A stretch of 64,000 nt of DNA from Salticus scenicus. Its lineage: Eukaryota > Arthropoda > Arachnida > Araneae > Salticidae. The translations under genes were made by a program, and so were the position numbers. The notes under the pieces were generated by a model, which made no database searches, had not been told where the DNA came from, and worked only from the letters and a program-made list of their open reading frames with translations. Positions 12,444-24,951 of the stretch are shown here, one piece after another; within the stretch, counting starts at the first letter, position 1; every line of letters begins with the position of its first letter. The stretch spans positions 110,584,592 through 110,648,591 of the forward strand of contig OZ005648.1 in NCBI GenBank assembly GCA_963930645.1, in the 5' to 3' direction.

Positions 12444-14045
12444 TTAGCATTAGTGGTTTGAAATATTTACATGTTAATCTGATTAAATTGAAATACTTTT
12501 TAATCCGATAAGTACAAAGCTTTGTAAATAAACATTATAAGTTGTAAAAATTCGCAATATGTGTTTCAAACCAAAATATTAGCATGGCCCTTAATCAGCT
12601 GAAAAAAATTAGGCATGAATGCAATATCAAAGAGGCAAGGTACGCTCACTTCTACAAAAAATTTAAAGTGACTTTTGTACATGGCTATCTCCAAAACATC
12701 ATTTATTAAATTTTGAAATAGTTCTGGTATCCACCGAACACAGAAGGCACAAAGGTTTAAAAATTGATTAAAACAAGGAAAAAAATCACTGCACATTGTT
12801 TCATAAAAAATACGAAATCTTTGGTTTCAGTGTGAAACCAATAAAGGTTAAAAGGTTTAAAACCATCCAGGCCGTAAATGTATGAATTACACAGGAAGAA
12901 AAGAAGACTAAATTGCAACGAATTAAATGATGGAAAGCGAGCTAAATAACGCTTGTGGCTGTTAAAGTATCATTTATTAAGCCACGGGCGAAAAGAGTTT
13001 ATCTGGTTATTAAAGGAATAAAATAGAGGCTAGCTTAGAAATTTTTAGCAAACTTTTTATATAAAATTCTTAGGTTAGTTTAATTTTAAAATAATATATT
13101 TTAATAATATATAAAATAATATATTTTAATAATAATAATATATTTTTTAAATTATAACAAATTTATAAGCATATCAATTATCCTAAAATTGGATAAAAAG
13201 GACCAGTACCAAATATTTAAATAAGAAGGAATGAAATGTAGGCCAGCTTAGCATTTTTAGGAAGAATTTGAAAAAGCACTGCCATATATAAACACTTTGG
13301 TTGCTTCAATTTTAAAATATTTTTATTATTATTATTATTATTAAATCTTATTTATAAATTTATGAATTGTGTTATGTTTAGCGAAAAAATGCTAATTGTA
13401 AATATTTAAATTAAAAAATTTAATTTTTTTATGTGTACAAATATACAATATACAATAAGTATCAAAAAAGTATCCAAAGTAGCAAAAGTACCAAAGTATC
13501 GTAAATGTACAAATATACAATAAGTGTCAATATTTAAATTATACAGAATACTACAAAGAATAAGTTTTAGCCATAATATCTGTTCTACATTTGAGGAGCA
13601 AACTTTCAAGCCATGTTTTCTCCAAAAATAAAAAAATTGAATTAGTGCTTTTTCCTTGAACTTAACAAAAAAATAACATGATTATTACATATCTTCCTAG
13701 ATATGTGTACACATTTTCCTAGTACCTAGTAATACATCTAAACAAATGATAATTACGTTTTAAGTTTAATTATTTTTTGATTTATTAGTTTTTTTTTTTT
13801 TTTTTTTTTTTTTTTTAGTCTGAAAAATTGTATCCGAAGGTGGTGAAAACACGGTTTGAATGTTTGCTCCTCAGTTATTACTGAAAATAAACACTGTGAA
13901 ACTTTAAGGTATGTGCAGAAATTTTTAAAAATTAAATGCCTGCCTAGGTACATTTCAAAAATTAATAAGACACTTTTTGCTAACGAGTTAAGTATAAAAC
14001 TCACAATGAAGCTACCCTAAAAAGTATTTTTACTTTCCTAACATA
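12444..14045. other. Spacer; one doubtful minus-strand frame
   Basis: The minus-strand frame at 12566-12796 is unusually rich in Phe, Leu and Cys and includes a VRWIPELFQNLINDVLEIA stretch. No family is recognised and no splice boundary or paralog in the window supports it. A low-complexity patch at 13436-13530 repeats tgtacaaatatacaata. The rest is AT-rich with a T run at 13791. Confidence 0.4.
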
Positions 14046-14049
14046 CATA

Positions 14050-15000
14050 TGTGAGGAAGGTACTGTAATCATGTCGAAAATCCGACTTTCAGATATTTAT
14101 GTACCTACGCGTTTTGATATCCCTCGAGTTCATTTTGCTATTTTTACAGTGATGTATGTGTGTATGTATGTGAGTGAGTGAACACGATAGTGTCTAAACG
14201 CTTTGTTCGAATGAGCTGATAGTTTGTACGTATGTTATAGGTCACCGTAGTATGGACCCTATTGATTTTGGTGAATGTTAAGTGCGATAGCGTCTAAACG
14301 CCTTATTCGATTAAGCTGAAAATTTATACACATGTTATAAGTCACCATTGTGCGAACTGCATAGATTTTGGTGAATCTAGCACTTATAACTTATTTACAG
14401 GGACACAACGGAAAATTCTTCATCATTATACCCTATTGGCTCAAATTCTAAGTGCCATAGCGTCTGTAAACGCCTTATCTGATTGATTGAGCTGAAAATT
14501 TATATACATGTTATAGATCACTGCGACATATACTGTATAAATTTTGGTGAATCTAGCACTAATAGTTTTTTTTTTTTTTTTTACATGGAAACAAAGAAAA
14601 ATTCTTTATCTTTGTGGCTTATGGACTCAAATTATTTAAAGTGCGATAGCAATTAAATGCCTTATTTAATTGAGTTGAAAATTTATATACATGTTACACA
14701 TCACCGTCACACAGACTGTATGAATTTTAGAGAATTTAGCACTCATAAATTTTACAGGGACACAAACAAAAATTCTTTATCATTGTGGCTTATAGACTCA
14801 TTATTTAAAGTGCTATAACGTCTAAACTCCTCATCCCATTGAGCTGAAAATTTATATACATGTCATAAGGTACCGTCGCACGAACTGCGTAGATTTTGGT
14901 GCGTCTAGCATATATATATATTTTTACAGGAACACAACAAAAATTTCTTTATCATTATGATCTATCGGCTCAAATTATTTGAAAGGCAATAGCGTTAAAT
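14050..15000 (+). repeat. Diverged tandem array, unit about 170-188 bp
   Basis: The block containing gcgatagcgtctaaacgcc recurs at about 14184, 14284, 14454, 14642, 14812 and 14987, each followed by gagctgaaaatttatatac, a gttataagtcaccgt block and a gattttggtgaatctagca block. The first interval is shorter (about 100 bp) and the last unit is partial. Copies differ by many substitutions and small indels, so the array is old. No reading frame persists through it. Confidence 0.85.
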
Positions 15001-15088
15001 TAAATAACATACTATGTACACAGAAAAAAAAAAAAAAAAACTCAAATACTGTATTATAACATTCTCTTTTGTTTATCTTTGATTAACT

Positions 15089-15660
15089 ATGTTTTGTGAC
15101 ATCTCGATAGTGCTGACTTCAGTGGAGAAGAAAAGTAAATATCTGATATGGATATTTTGGGGCTATAAGTCAGGTGATCAAATTTATTCCATACCACGCG
15201 TCAAATGTGTTCTTTTGTCTTTCTTGCTGTGTGGAGTCTTCCAATCCCTCAAGACCCCTTTGTCGAATGGTGGACTTAAGTTCGGTCAAAGTACGGCAAG
15301 GACGTGCTACATTGATAGTTCCTGAACTGAAGATATCTATCAAAATGACACACTTCACAGATGATTGTCAGTATGAACTTCCCATCGGACTGCAACACAT
15401 TGAATTTTTTTGTTACTGATGAATTAGTATGCTTCCATGTCATTTAGATGGAGTGAGTTTCACTTTCTGACCAAATAAGAGACGCGAAAGGTTGTAAAGA
15501 GTTTACTGTAATCGCTGGGCACCAATTTTTTCAGGATGGTTTCTTAAAATTGATTTTGGGGTGCAACATGTATCAGTGTCAGTGGCGACTATGTGGAAAA
15601 AATAGACAAAAGTTTGTATTTTGTTTGATTATGTTTCTAATAAAGCTTCCTTGTGATGTA
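15089..15660 (+). pseudogene. Mariner-like transposase relic with poly(A) signal
   Basis: Near 15529-15564 one plus-strand frame reads HQFFQDGFLKLI. After a frameshift, another reads CISVSGDYVEKIDKSLYFV and then stops (to about 15627). In many Tc1/mariner transposases the C-terminus has this layout: an F-F-x-D-G-hydrophobic-x-x-L segment, a short W/C segment, and a final GDYVEK-like end. An AATAAA signal follows at 15639-15644. The upstream part (15089-15480) has frames on both strands that overlap in conflict, and I cannot place the catalytic aspartates. Transposon termini were not found. Assignment to mariner rests on the C-terminal motif only. Confidence 0.5.
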
Positions 15661-15899
15661 AAAATGTGACGAAAGTTATTTTCGGAACGTTTCTCATAAG
15701 AAGGGATCACATATTCCTTTATTTTTAGCAGAATTATTTATTTTCAATCTGGAAAAAAACGTCGTCCCTAAAAACAACCTAACATAAATTTACCCAACAA
15801 TGGTTTTTATGTTCAAATGAAACACTTGAATACTAAAAAAGAAAAAAAAAAATATATTATATATATATATATATAATGATAAGAAGAGAAAATAGTAAA

Positions 15900-16165
15900 A
15901 CTATGTATCATGCATAGATTATGAACCGCTTAGCAACATTATGCGATATAGTTAGTAAAAAGAAATATATATATATATACTACATATGCATGTGTAATAG
16001 TACCTGCGATACAGTTGCCACAAATTTTTTGTCGCACACAAACATACAGACATTTTTAAAAAACGGTCAAATCGGGCTTAGACGTTTCAGAACATGTAAA
16101 TCCATCGAAAACCCGAAGTCAAAAAATTTTCACAAAATCCATACTTTCTTTTATTAAATATAAAC
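15900..16165 (+). repeat. R2 dispersed repeat, copy 1
   Basis: The blocks gtcgcacacaaacatacagac, an aaaaacggtcaaatcgggctt stretch, a catcgaaaacccgaag block and a catactttcttttattaaatat end recur in the same order at 44895-45030. The reading frame over it is a by-product. Confidence 0.7.
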
Positions 16166-17570
16166 AATAAAATTAATTTTAAAAATAAAATTGTAGTTTA
16201 TTATTATTATTATTATTATTATTTTATTTATTTATTTATTTTAATGATATAACGTATGTATCTAAATATTAATTTAAAGCTACAAAAAAAACAATTCTAC
16301 TATTTCCTAATATTAATTCTTAAAATTTTGTGACTGAACGATTTTTCATGGAATAGTCCATATGCATCATTTATTTATTTACTTACTTATACATTGTTTT
16401 GCGTCGTATTGTTAATTTTATTTCTGAATGTGTTTATTCGGGTGTTTTATTTATTTATTTATTTATTTGTTTATTTTTGCGTAAAACTTCAACCGTATTA
16501 TTACAACTTTTATTTGCTACTCCAAACATTCAACCTCAATTTAGAAACTTCAGTTCACAGACACGAACAAATAAAAACATACAATAACATTTTAGTAAAT
16601 AATAAAAAGTAAATATTTTTTTAACAGTAAAAATGATTATTAATCTAAAATTATAAAAACATGTTGTTTCATCATGACATTTACGTTGCTGGTTTAGTTT
16701 ATTTAATAAACCAAAAGAAGAACTTTATATTTAACCCAAAGAAAAAAGATATATATTAGTTTAAAACAATGAACATGTAAAAGAAAATTCTGTAGTAAGT
16801 AACTGCTTCTGGCAAAGAACCAAGGGGCAGAAACATTAAAAAAAAAATGCAGTTACCTTCTATCGTTGCAAAAGAAGTGAAACATTTCCATCACGACTTA
16901 GGGTCTTAGCCCTGATTAGATTGGTGGCCGCATAAAAGAAAAGCTGATTAAGGAGAACAACTTCCCTAAACGGAATTTAAATACTTTCTTCATAAATCAT
17001 TTAAAGAAAGGGTAGCGTCGAATTCTTTTCGTAGTTAACATTCATCCAGATAGTTTTTGGCAAAAAAAAACAAGAAAGGAAAATCATGCAGGACGACGCA
17101 GAGATAGAGCAACATTTTCCAACACTGCGTGATACAGTTATAATAATAACAATAATAATAACAAAAAAAGATTTGTTAGAAACAAATTGTTTCTAGCTCA
17201 AATAAATAAATAAAAATAAATAAATAAATAAACGTCGGATATAGACGGTAACAACATCTCATTTGACCATTATAGCAATTAATACGTTTCACATAGCAAA
17301 AGTACATTATTCGTAAACGTAATTTTTCAGGGAAAAATGTTTTTTCTCTCTTTTATCACTAATAGAATTCCGTTTATTTAAAACAACTGAAAATGTTTTC
17401 TTTAAAATGTTCAGCTTTTAACGTAGTTGCACTTTCAGTCATTGTCACTCAGTGGATTGAGTATATTTGTGATTTTATGTGTTTTCTGTTCCCTTAAATG
17501 AATGTGTGGTGTGTGATGAATGAGGTAAAGCTAAGTGTCAACGCAAGAGTTTTACGCCTGCTCAACTGGA
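16166..17570. other. Spacer with an unassigned low-AT island
   Basis: Simple ATT, ATTT and TTAT repeats dominate the first part. The stretch 16840-17125 is distinctly less AT-biased and repeat-free within the window, with two gctgatta/ctgattag core motifs of homeodomain type (about 16908 and 16942). No frame of interest crosses it. It could be a conserved non-coding element, but that is a guess. Confidence 0.35.
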
Positions 17571-17574
17571 GTCT

Positions 17575-17740
17575 GTTTAAACGTAGGGAGTCTTTATTCA
17601 TGAGTTTTGGAGAAAACCACAGCAAACTACGTACGGCTAGGCCGACCAGCACGACTTGGGTTAGAACCTGGCACTTCGCATTTATCATTTTTGAGAGCAT
17701 AACAATTCCGCCATTGTTGCGGCCTACCTTGAAGCAAAGA
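17575..17740 (-). mobile_element. tRNA-derived SINE, copy 1 (diverged)
   Basis: The plus strand carries ttttggagaaaaccacagc, a ctacgtacggctaggccgac block and acttgggttagaacctgg, then a gcacttcg block and gagagcataac. The same order occurs at 32800-32935 and 44205-44290. In the best copy the complement of the central block is a pol III B box (GGTTCGATCC); here it is mutated. The pol III orientation is therefore minus. The two opposed reading frames over this region are not genes. Confidence 0.75.
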
Positions 17741-17893
17741 CTCAATGTTATCATCAAAATAATAAATAATCTGTGCATGTGCACCAGTAAAGCTCTATAT
17801 GTGAACTTACAACAATTTATAAGTGACACGTCTATTCGAACTTACATTCCTGAAGCATATTATCTTTTGTTCAGTCAATTTTTCAAAACTTTA

Positions 17894-17925
<32 letters not shown>

Positions 17926-17959
17926 CTGTTTTCTTTTGAACGATTATAATATCATATAA

Positions 17960-20244
17960 ATATGGATAAGAGAAAAAACGAGTAACATCATTATAATCAA
18001 ATTCAAACTTCCTATTTCAAGGTTTCTGCTTCAACATTTCAAAGACAATGGGATATCAATAGCGTAATTTTTCTTTTAGTATGGCCTTGGAGAATAATTA
18101 CCAACATTAAATGTACATCACATAGAGAACATATGATGATAAACCTCAATTATCCATATTAGTTTAGTTGACATACAATCAAAAATCTACAGAGAATTAA
18201 ATATCCAAAGTATATATATTTTTTCAATTTGTTGGACCTTGCAAAATAATTAAAAATATTAAACACATTATTAATTAATACAAAGAAGGTGCTAAAGTAA
18301 ACCTCATTCATATATAATAATTCAGTTCTTTTAAAGATGATTTAGATTTATTAAAATGCACTTCAAATAATTATCACATATCATATATATTCAAATTCTT
18401 TCTTGTTTTTAAAAGAGAGGGGAGGGCATTCTTTCTATTCTTTCAACTATTCTTTCAATTTTCAATGAAAATTATGCTGTAGTAAACCAATAGAAAAGAC
18501 ATTCGTTTGCTTTTTTTGTAAATAATACTACATTTTAAAATGCATATCAAATAAATATCACTATATATTTAAGCTATTTGCATGCAACCCTGTAGAAAAT
18601 ATAAATGGGATGCTCATTATTTTAATCAATTAAAATTACTTGAATGATCTTTTTAAATTTCCATAGCATTTTCAGCATATTTACAAAAGTCAGGCAGATG
18701 AATCGAAGTCACGCATGCTGTTCAGTTCGGTTGAAAAGTGTCAAAGATAATTTTACCAATCGTTATCTGATGTTATACTCGGCTCCAAAAAAAGTCGTAG
18801 ATTTTCTTTCTTTAATGGTAATGTTTTAACTTTATAACAAATATAAAGAAAAATACATAAAAAATACAAAAGAATACCACTTTATTAAAATAAAATTTTA
18901 ATGCTTTCTTTTCAGTGAAAAGAACATTAATTCCTTTAAATGGGCATGTTATATAAAAATATCATCACACAGGTTTTAGATTTTAAACAGATTTATTAAA
19001 AGAAGTTTCTGTTTATAAAATTCGTTTACATTAGTCTACAGAATAATTATTTCAAATACATCCAAGTTAAAAAATAACACTAATAAGCGGATGACTTAAG
19101 AATATTTGATAAAACTAATTCTACTTAAACAATTTTACAGTAAAAAAAAAAAAAAAAAATTCTCTTTTACTAAAATTTTAAAAGATTATCAATAGGTAAT
19201 AATTCAGGAAAATTTGTTGAATTTGACATTAATTACAGAATATACCAATATTTTGTAATTAATTACTTAACCCGTAATTACTTAACCCATTTTGTAATTA
19301 ATTACTTACCCATATTTTGTATTAATTATTAAAAGCTGAAAGTATTTTTACATATATCGGAGTGAAAAATATTTTGGTGGCATAACTTAATAATAATAAT
19401 TATTATAATGATATACTAAAATAGAAAAGAAATTTAATATTTTATTAAAAGGAGGATTAAAAATTCTTAGTATGTTGTTTAGAAAAAAAAGTTTAATGTT
19501 AATGACATTTGATAAAACGATATTAAAAAAAAAAAAAAAAAAAAATTCTCTCCCTAACTGGTGTTTTATTAGATTACCCAAAATCAAAAGTTCAAAACAC
19601 ATCAATGACATCAAAATAAATCACATCAACATCGTTCTAAACATTGCGTTAACAATCAACGATAATATATATATAATGGATGAAAACAGGGATTGCAACG
19701 ATTCGGGAATGAATAATCGCCAAATGACAAGCGTAATCAGCATTTCACAAATAGCTAAGGACGAAACACAATTTGCGAAAGCATTTATGTAAATGGTAGC
19801 TTCTGTTTTATTATAACATAGATATTTATTACGCATATTAGCAGAAAACAGTGAGCTTTGTTTTGGGATAGCTAAATTTAAAGATTCGTGAAACAAGAAT
19901 TTAAAGAGAGAAAAAAAAAAAGTAAGTACAAGTTTGCAGCGTTGAGTTGTTTTTATATTACTTAAATTGGAAAGAAAAATATTATAAATAACGCAGTATG
20001 GAACATGTTTAAAATGAGGATTTGTTTATTAATTACTTTTTAAAAAGAATATCTATAAGAATTATGTAATATTAGTTAGATTTTAAGAGCCATCACGATT
20101 TGTATTTATAAATTTTTATTTTTACTCTATTGAAAAAAAAAAAAATCTTGCAACATATTATGTAATACATTTTAAAGGAAATCTAGGCTTTTATGCATTC
20201 TTAAAATTTTATAGTTAAATATATGCAAAGGGAACACATTTTAA

Positions 20245-20275
<31 letters not shown>

Positions 20276-20490
20276 AATCTTGAAAATATATTTTTTTTTT
20301 ATTAAGTACAATAAATACATCATTATTTTTCAAATTAAGTTTGCATATATATACAATTAAATAAATATATAGAGCGAGACATTATCTATACAAATTATCT
20401 CTATATATAAACTAAAAATCCGATAATGACTATTATCGTTTTTAAAAAAAAATGGACTGTTAGTAAGGGCACTAAATAAATAAATATATA

Positions 20491-20524
<34 letters not shown>

Positions 20525-21596
20525 GATACCTTTCTTTACAGAGAATCATTCATTTTTAAATTACTTTATTTATTTATTAAAAACTTTCTTTTTTTTTTTA
20601 GAAACTTTTTTTTCCACAAAAAAACTTAATTATACTTCGAAAACATTAAATATGTAAAGAGTAAAAACTAAAGCCTTACAGTTCGTATATTTAAAAGTTC
20701 CGACGATATTTGTATTTAAATAATGAATAATAAAAATATTTTATTCAAAAATCAATATTAAATTCCAATCCATTCACCTTTTTTCCAGAACAAGTTTATT
20801 ACTAAAATGGAATTTTTACTCTAATTGAAAAAAAAAAAAGAAAGAAAAATAAAATTTGTTAGTGTCTATTAAAGTAACAAACATTTTACATTGTTGAAAT
20901 AGTCCTAAAGCACAAAAATCAAGAAAAAGCATAAGACGATTAGATAAATCCCTTTAAAATTGGGGCTACCTAAATAAAAACTAAAAGAATAAAATTACTA
21001 AGTCATACCAGGAAACACGCGGAACGATCACACGTAAAGCAAAAATAAATAAATATATAAATAATAAAAATAAATTCAATAAATTTGTAAACAATGCTGT
21101 GACTATATAGTAGCGAATATTTTTCATTTAAAAATCAAATATTTTTCATTTAAAAATCAATCACGTTTTCTTGATGAATTATACTAATTTTATTATCATG
21201 CTTATAAAAGTGGCCAAGATTTGCGAGTTAAAGTTAAATAAAAGGTTTTGACCAAAAGATTTTTAACTTTAAAATTTAATTATAAAATTAAATTTTAATC
21301 AATTCAGTTAATGGGGTTATAAAGAATGCATACAGTGATAAATTGGTAACAATAGGGAGTAAAATTATTTACAAAATACTTAATAGCTTTAAAAACTATT
21401 CCTTAATTGCATCTTTATACTTATAAGCATATTTAGTCAAAAATCAAGAAATTCTTTTAGACCTAATTTTTTTTAAAGGAAACAAAATAAGATTAGATAA
21501 TAATAATAAAGCTAATAATAATTTAACTGACCTTTATAAATGAAAATGTTTTAATTAGATGTGCATATTTATTCATACTCAAAATTGTCCTCACAC
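17960..21596. other. Spacer; no supported gene
   Basis: Mostly AT-rich with A/T runs and a TA/TG tract at 20486-20523. Frames at 18644-18829 (plus) and 19472-19896 (both strands overlapping) look less random than average, but no splice-site set, paralog or domain confirms either. A short tandem of an attttgtaattaattactt block lies at 19250-19325. Confidence 0.4.
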
Positions 21597-21600
21597 ACTA

Positions 21601-22039
21601 TGTGAGGTCGTGACGGTAAGTCACCACAGTTTGTTTAAAATTATGCTGGATCCAGCAAAGTATTCAGTTGGGGTAGTTGAATCGCTTCAGCGCTAAACTG
21701 AAAAAAGCGCTAAAACTCGACTCGGCGAAATTTTGGTTCGGATTAGTTTTGTGTCGACATGGTGCTGCAACGAAGGAACTAAATTGCGAATTGTAGACGA
21801 ATAGGAAGAGATTCTAAAAGTTTGGTTGAAATAAAGAGAAGGGAAGTTGGTGGAAAGCGGTATAAGATGGAGATTATTTTCGTAAAAGGTGTGGTGTAGT
21901 GGAGTCTTGTCCGACGTCTGACTACGACAAAGTTTAAGGCTTAGAGCCTGGAGAAAGTTATATTTCGATAAAGGAGATTGAGTTGCACTTAAGTTAATTA
22001 AGTTAAACTTTGAGGAATGGAGACCACAAATTCTTCACA
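21601..22039. mobile_element. Probable solo LTR (Ty3/gypsy-like size)
   Basis: This 439-bp block is clearly less AT-rich than its surroundings. It starts TGTGA and ends TCACA, the usual TG...CA with a 5-bp terminal inverted repeat, and is flanked by ACTA on both sides (21597-21600 and 22040-22043), a 4-bp target duplication. It contains TATAAG at 21861 and AATAAA at 21830. The signal order is not ideal for an LTR, and a second AATAAA lies just outside at 22058. No primer-binding site or polypurine tract follows, so only a solo LTR is proposed. Confidence 0.5.
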
Positions 22040-22043
22040 ACTA

Positions 22044-23038
22044 TACGCGTGATTTTCTAATAAATCAGTTCAATTTTTATTTCAAATAAAAGAAAGGAAT
22101 TTCAAGATATTCTTACAAAAATGTAGACGCATCTCTTATTAAAATTTACCCCTCCCCGAATAATAATTTATAATTAAAATAAAAACAGCGTTATGTTTTA
22201 TTGAAAATATTAGCTAAACAAATAATATGATGTGTAAGAGTTGTGGAGGAAAAAATATACACACTTTATCTGCCTCATATCATTAGATGAATATGACATG
22301 AGTACTCGTCGATTGGAAATATTTATTTTTTAATAATACGCATAAATCAAGTTTTGTTTGCCTAATTACAAATGAAAATTTTATCTCAGTTTAAAATTAT
22401 CAACAGAAACAAATAATCTTTGAAAGAATAAAAATCCACCAGAAACAAAATTCCAAACCATTCCAACCAAAAGTTTTGGATTTAAAATTTTTGATTTTCT
22501 AATACGTTAACTTACATTTCTTTAAGTCTACATTTAACTACATTTCTTAAGTCTTTCTAATACGTAACCTTAACATTTCTTTAAACAATTTTTATCATTT
22601 AGCATCTCAGCAGAAATAATTGATTAAGTAAATATTATACTATTATATTAATAACATTGAATAAAAGTTCACACATACATTGTTTCGTAATTTCTTCTTA
22701 TATGAATCAGGAAATCAATATTGAAAAATATTTTGATTTATAAAAATTTCATTGCATTTCATTCACGATACTTTCAAACACTACTTTCAACACTATTCGT
22801 AACATTTTAACTTGTGTCTCCGAGAAATTCCTTAGTTATCATTCAAAAAGCACCGTAATACAAACTTGGAGGGGCGGGGGGGGGGGGGGTGTAAAAGTTG
22901 AAAAAATGATGTATTTATTTAATTATATTTTTAAATATAAATAATATTGATATTTTGCTCTTTGCACAAGGAGTTCCTGCTGCACTTTCGATAAAGACAA
23001 CTATAAATAATTAGAGTTTATTTGAATATAATAGTAAC
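22044..23038. other. Spacer; no gene
   Basis: A small duplicated block at 22500-22585 repeats taatacgt...acatttctttaa. A G-rich run lies at 22872-22891. Otherwise nothing was seen. Confidence 0.6.
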
Positions 23039-23040
23039 TA

Positions 23041-23253
23041 CAGTTGGTAACAAAAGTCTCCAAACACTAGCAAAATTTCCAGTATAAAAAAAGTACATTT
23101 AATACAGTTTTGTTAAATAAATCCTTCTCGAATCCTGTTCTTAGTCAGTCTATAAATAAGATTCGACAAGGATTTATTTAACAAAACTGTATTAAGTGTA
23201 CTTTTTTTACATAGGAATTTTTGCTAGTGTTCGGAGACTTTTGTTACCGACTG
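23041..23253. mobile_element. Foldback MITE, Tc1/mariner type
   Basis: Left end CAGTTGGTAACAAAAGTCTC and the reverse complement of the right end, CAGTCGGTAACAAAAGTCTC, differ at one position. The inverted repeat extends about 90 bp on each side around a short centre, so the whole 213-bp element is a hairpin. TA flanks both ends (23039-23040 and 23254-23255). No coding capacity. A partial copy lies at 28447-28586. Confidence 0.92.
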
Positions 23254-23255
23254 TA

Positions 23256-23844
23256 CGGTAGAATTTTTATTTATTTATTTATTTATTTTAATGATATTTC
23301 TAACGGTACATAAGCTTCATTTATTTATTTATTTATTTATTTCGTAACTAAATTAATACAAAAAATTAATTATAAAGTTTTTTGTTTTTAATTATTATCG
23401 TAAAATAAATGTAATTTTGATACAAAGGTATTGAAATATAATAATTTTAAATATATTAAAATTTCATCCAAACTATTTAAATTTTAAACTTTAAAAGCTC
23501 TTTAAATTTTTAAGCTATTTCGACTTGCTAATTTTTAATTTTCTCCTGAATTTCACAATATTATTGTCTAAATATATTTCTGAACATATGTTTTTAAGTG
23601 ATCTGTAAATCTACTGACAAGTTAAATTATAAGAAATACATTTTGCTCGAATGGTGAAATTAAATACGACTTTCGCATTATAAACGAAATGTTCAAAACG
23701 TAAAATTGTGATTTATAAAATGGTTGCAGAGATTTATTTGAATGCCTGCAAAGGTGTCTTCATTATAATTCTTATGGGATTTAGTCTAAAATTAGTCTCT
23801 TAATTTAAATCATAAAATACTGATTTTTTATTTATTTATTTATT

Positions 23845-23877
<33 letters not shown>

Positions 23878-24292
23878 TTAAGAAAAAACTATCTATAAAA
23901 AATATTTTGACACTTATCTGTAAAAATTACTCATCCAGAAATTTTAAAAGACCACAATCCCTCTTAATGTGTAATTCCTTTTATCGCTTTTTTTTAAAAC
24001 AAATCATCACAATTTTTTTTAATGACAAATTCTAACTTGGATGATCAATGCGTATTCAAATTATTTAAATGTTATCATATAGAAATACGCAAAAAAAAAA
24101 AAGTCAAATTGAGAACAAACTTATAAATGATCATTTAATACTCTGAATGTGGAAGATGCAAAGGAAACAGAAAGAGGAGAAGAAAAGGGCGAAAAGAAAC
24201 AAGTTTTTCTCCCGCTGTTCATTTAAACTTCATTATTAACAGTTTTGACATGTGTTCCAAAATTGAAATCAAAATCTATTTCATTAGGGATT

Positions 24293-24325
<33 letters not shown>

Positions 24326-24456
24326 CTCCCTTAAAAAAAAAAATCACGAAGTTAAAACTCTTAAGGGTATAATGAACATAATAAAACTCTTTTATAAATT
24401 TCTATCTCGAAATTAATAAAATTTGTATATATATGCATTGAAATATAACAGTATTA
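23256..24456. other. Spacer with ATTT repeats
   Basis: ATTT/TTAT simple repeats at about 23265-23345 and 23826-23880 and a long T run at 24294-24325. No gene seen. Confidence 0.65.
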
Positions 24457-24716
24457 ATTGAATCACCAGTTTGAAGAAGGTACAAGTCCAAATCGGGATT
24501 TTCAGAAAAACGAAAAAATCATTTTAACTTCTTATGTATCTATTTGTATAAAATAACATTCGTACAGAAGAAGTATTGGTTTTGCGTTAAACCAGTGATT
24601 TTCGTTGCCTTATTTTGACAGTCGTGTAGGTCAAAGAAAAACGATTTTAAGTAATAATATTAAATACTGAATTTCGATTTTGGCTCTTGTTCAGTTCTTC
24701 AAACTGGTGATTCAAT
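24457..24716. mobile_element. Short MITE with about 22-bp terminal inverted repeats
   Basis: The left end begins ATTGAATCACCAGTTTGAAG, and the right end is its reverse complement. After the first 22 bases, similarity continues weakly (aagtccaaatcgggatttt against gagccaaaatcgaaattcag). No coding frame; the target duplication is unclear because the flanks are AT-rich (TTA or TA possible). Confidence 0.7.
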
Positions 24717-24893
24717 TATAATAAAATTTCTTTAAAACTATTGAAATTAAAAGAAAAAAAAATTCTAAAATATACATTTTTTTTAATACTCTAGCCTCGC
24801 TAAATCAATTATAATAAATTCTTTAAAACTATTGAAAAAAAAAAAAATCTAAATTACACATTTTTTTAATGCTCTAGCCTCGCTAAATTTAGA
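24713..24893. repeat. Two-unit tandem duplication, about 93 bp
   Basis: Two adjacent units share caattataataaa, tctttaaaactattgaa and a ctctagcctcgctaaat end. An inverted copy of the ctc-agcctcgcta block is at 25474-25487. Confidence 0.8.
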
Positions 24894-24894
24894 T

Positions 24895-24895
<1 letters not shown>

Positions 24896-24948
<53 letters not shown>
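24896..24948. repeat. (TA)n microsatellite
   Basis: Pure alternating AT of about 50 bases. Confidence 0.97.

Positions 24949-24949
<1 letters not shown>

Positions 24950-24951
<2 letters not shown>

Noticed and set aside
12566..12796. Minus-strand frame of 76 codons
   Set aside because: Phe/Leu/Cys-rich composition without a recognisable domain, splice boundary or second copy.
17494..17959. Opposed frames of 111 and 153 codons
   Set aside because: They overlap SINE copy 1; the plus frame ends in a T-run translated as poly-Phe.
19472..19896. Overlapping open frames on both strands; the minus one has a SSLAICEMLITLVIW stretch reminiscent of a receptor membrane helix
   Set aside because: Hydrophobic stretches are easily produced by AT-rich DNA, both strands are open at once, and no other helix, splice-site pair or paralog supports a receptor exon.
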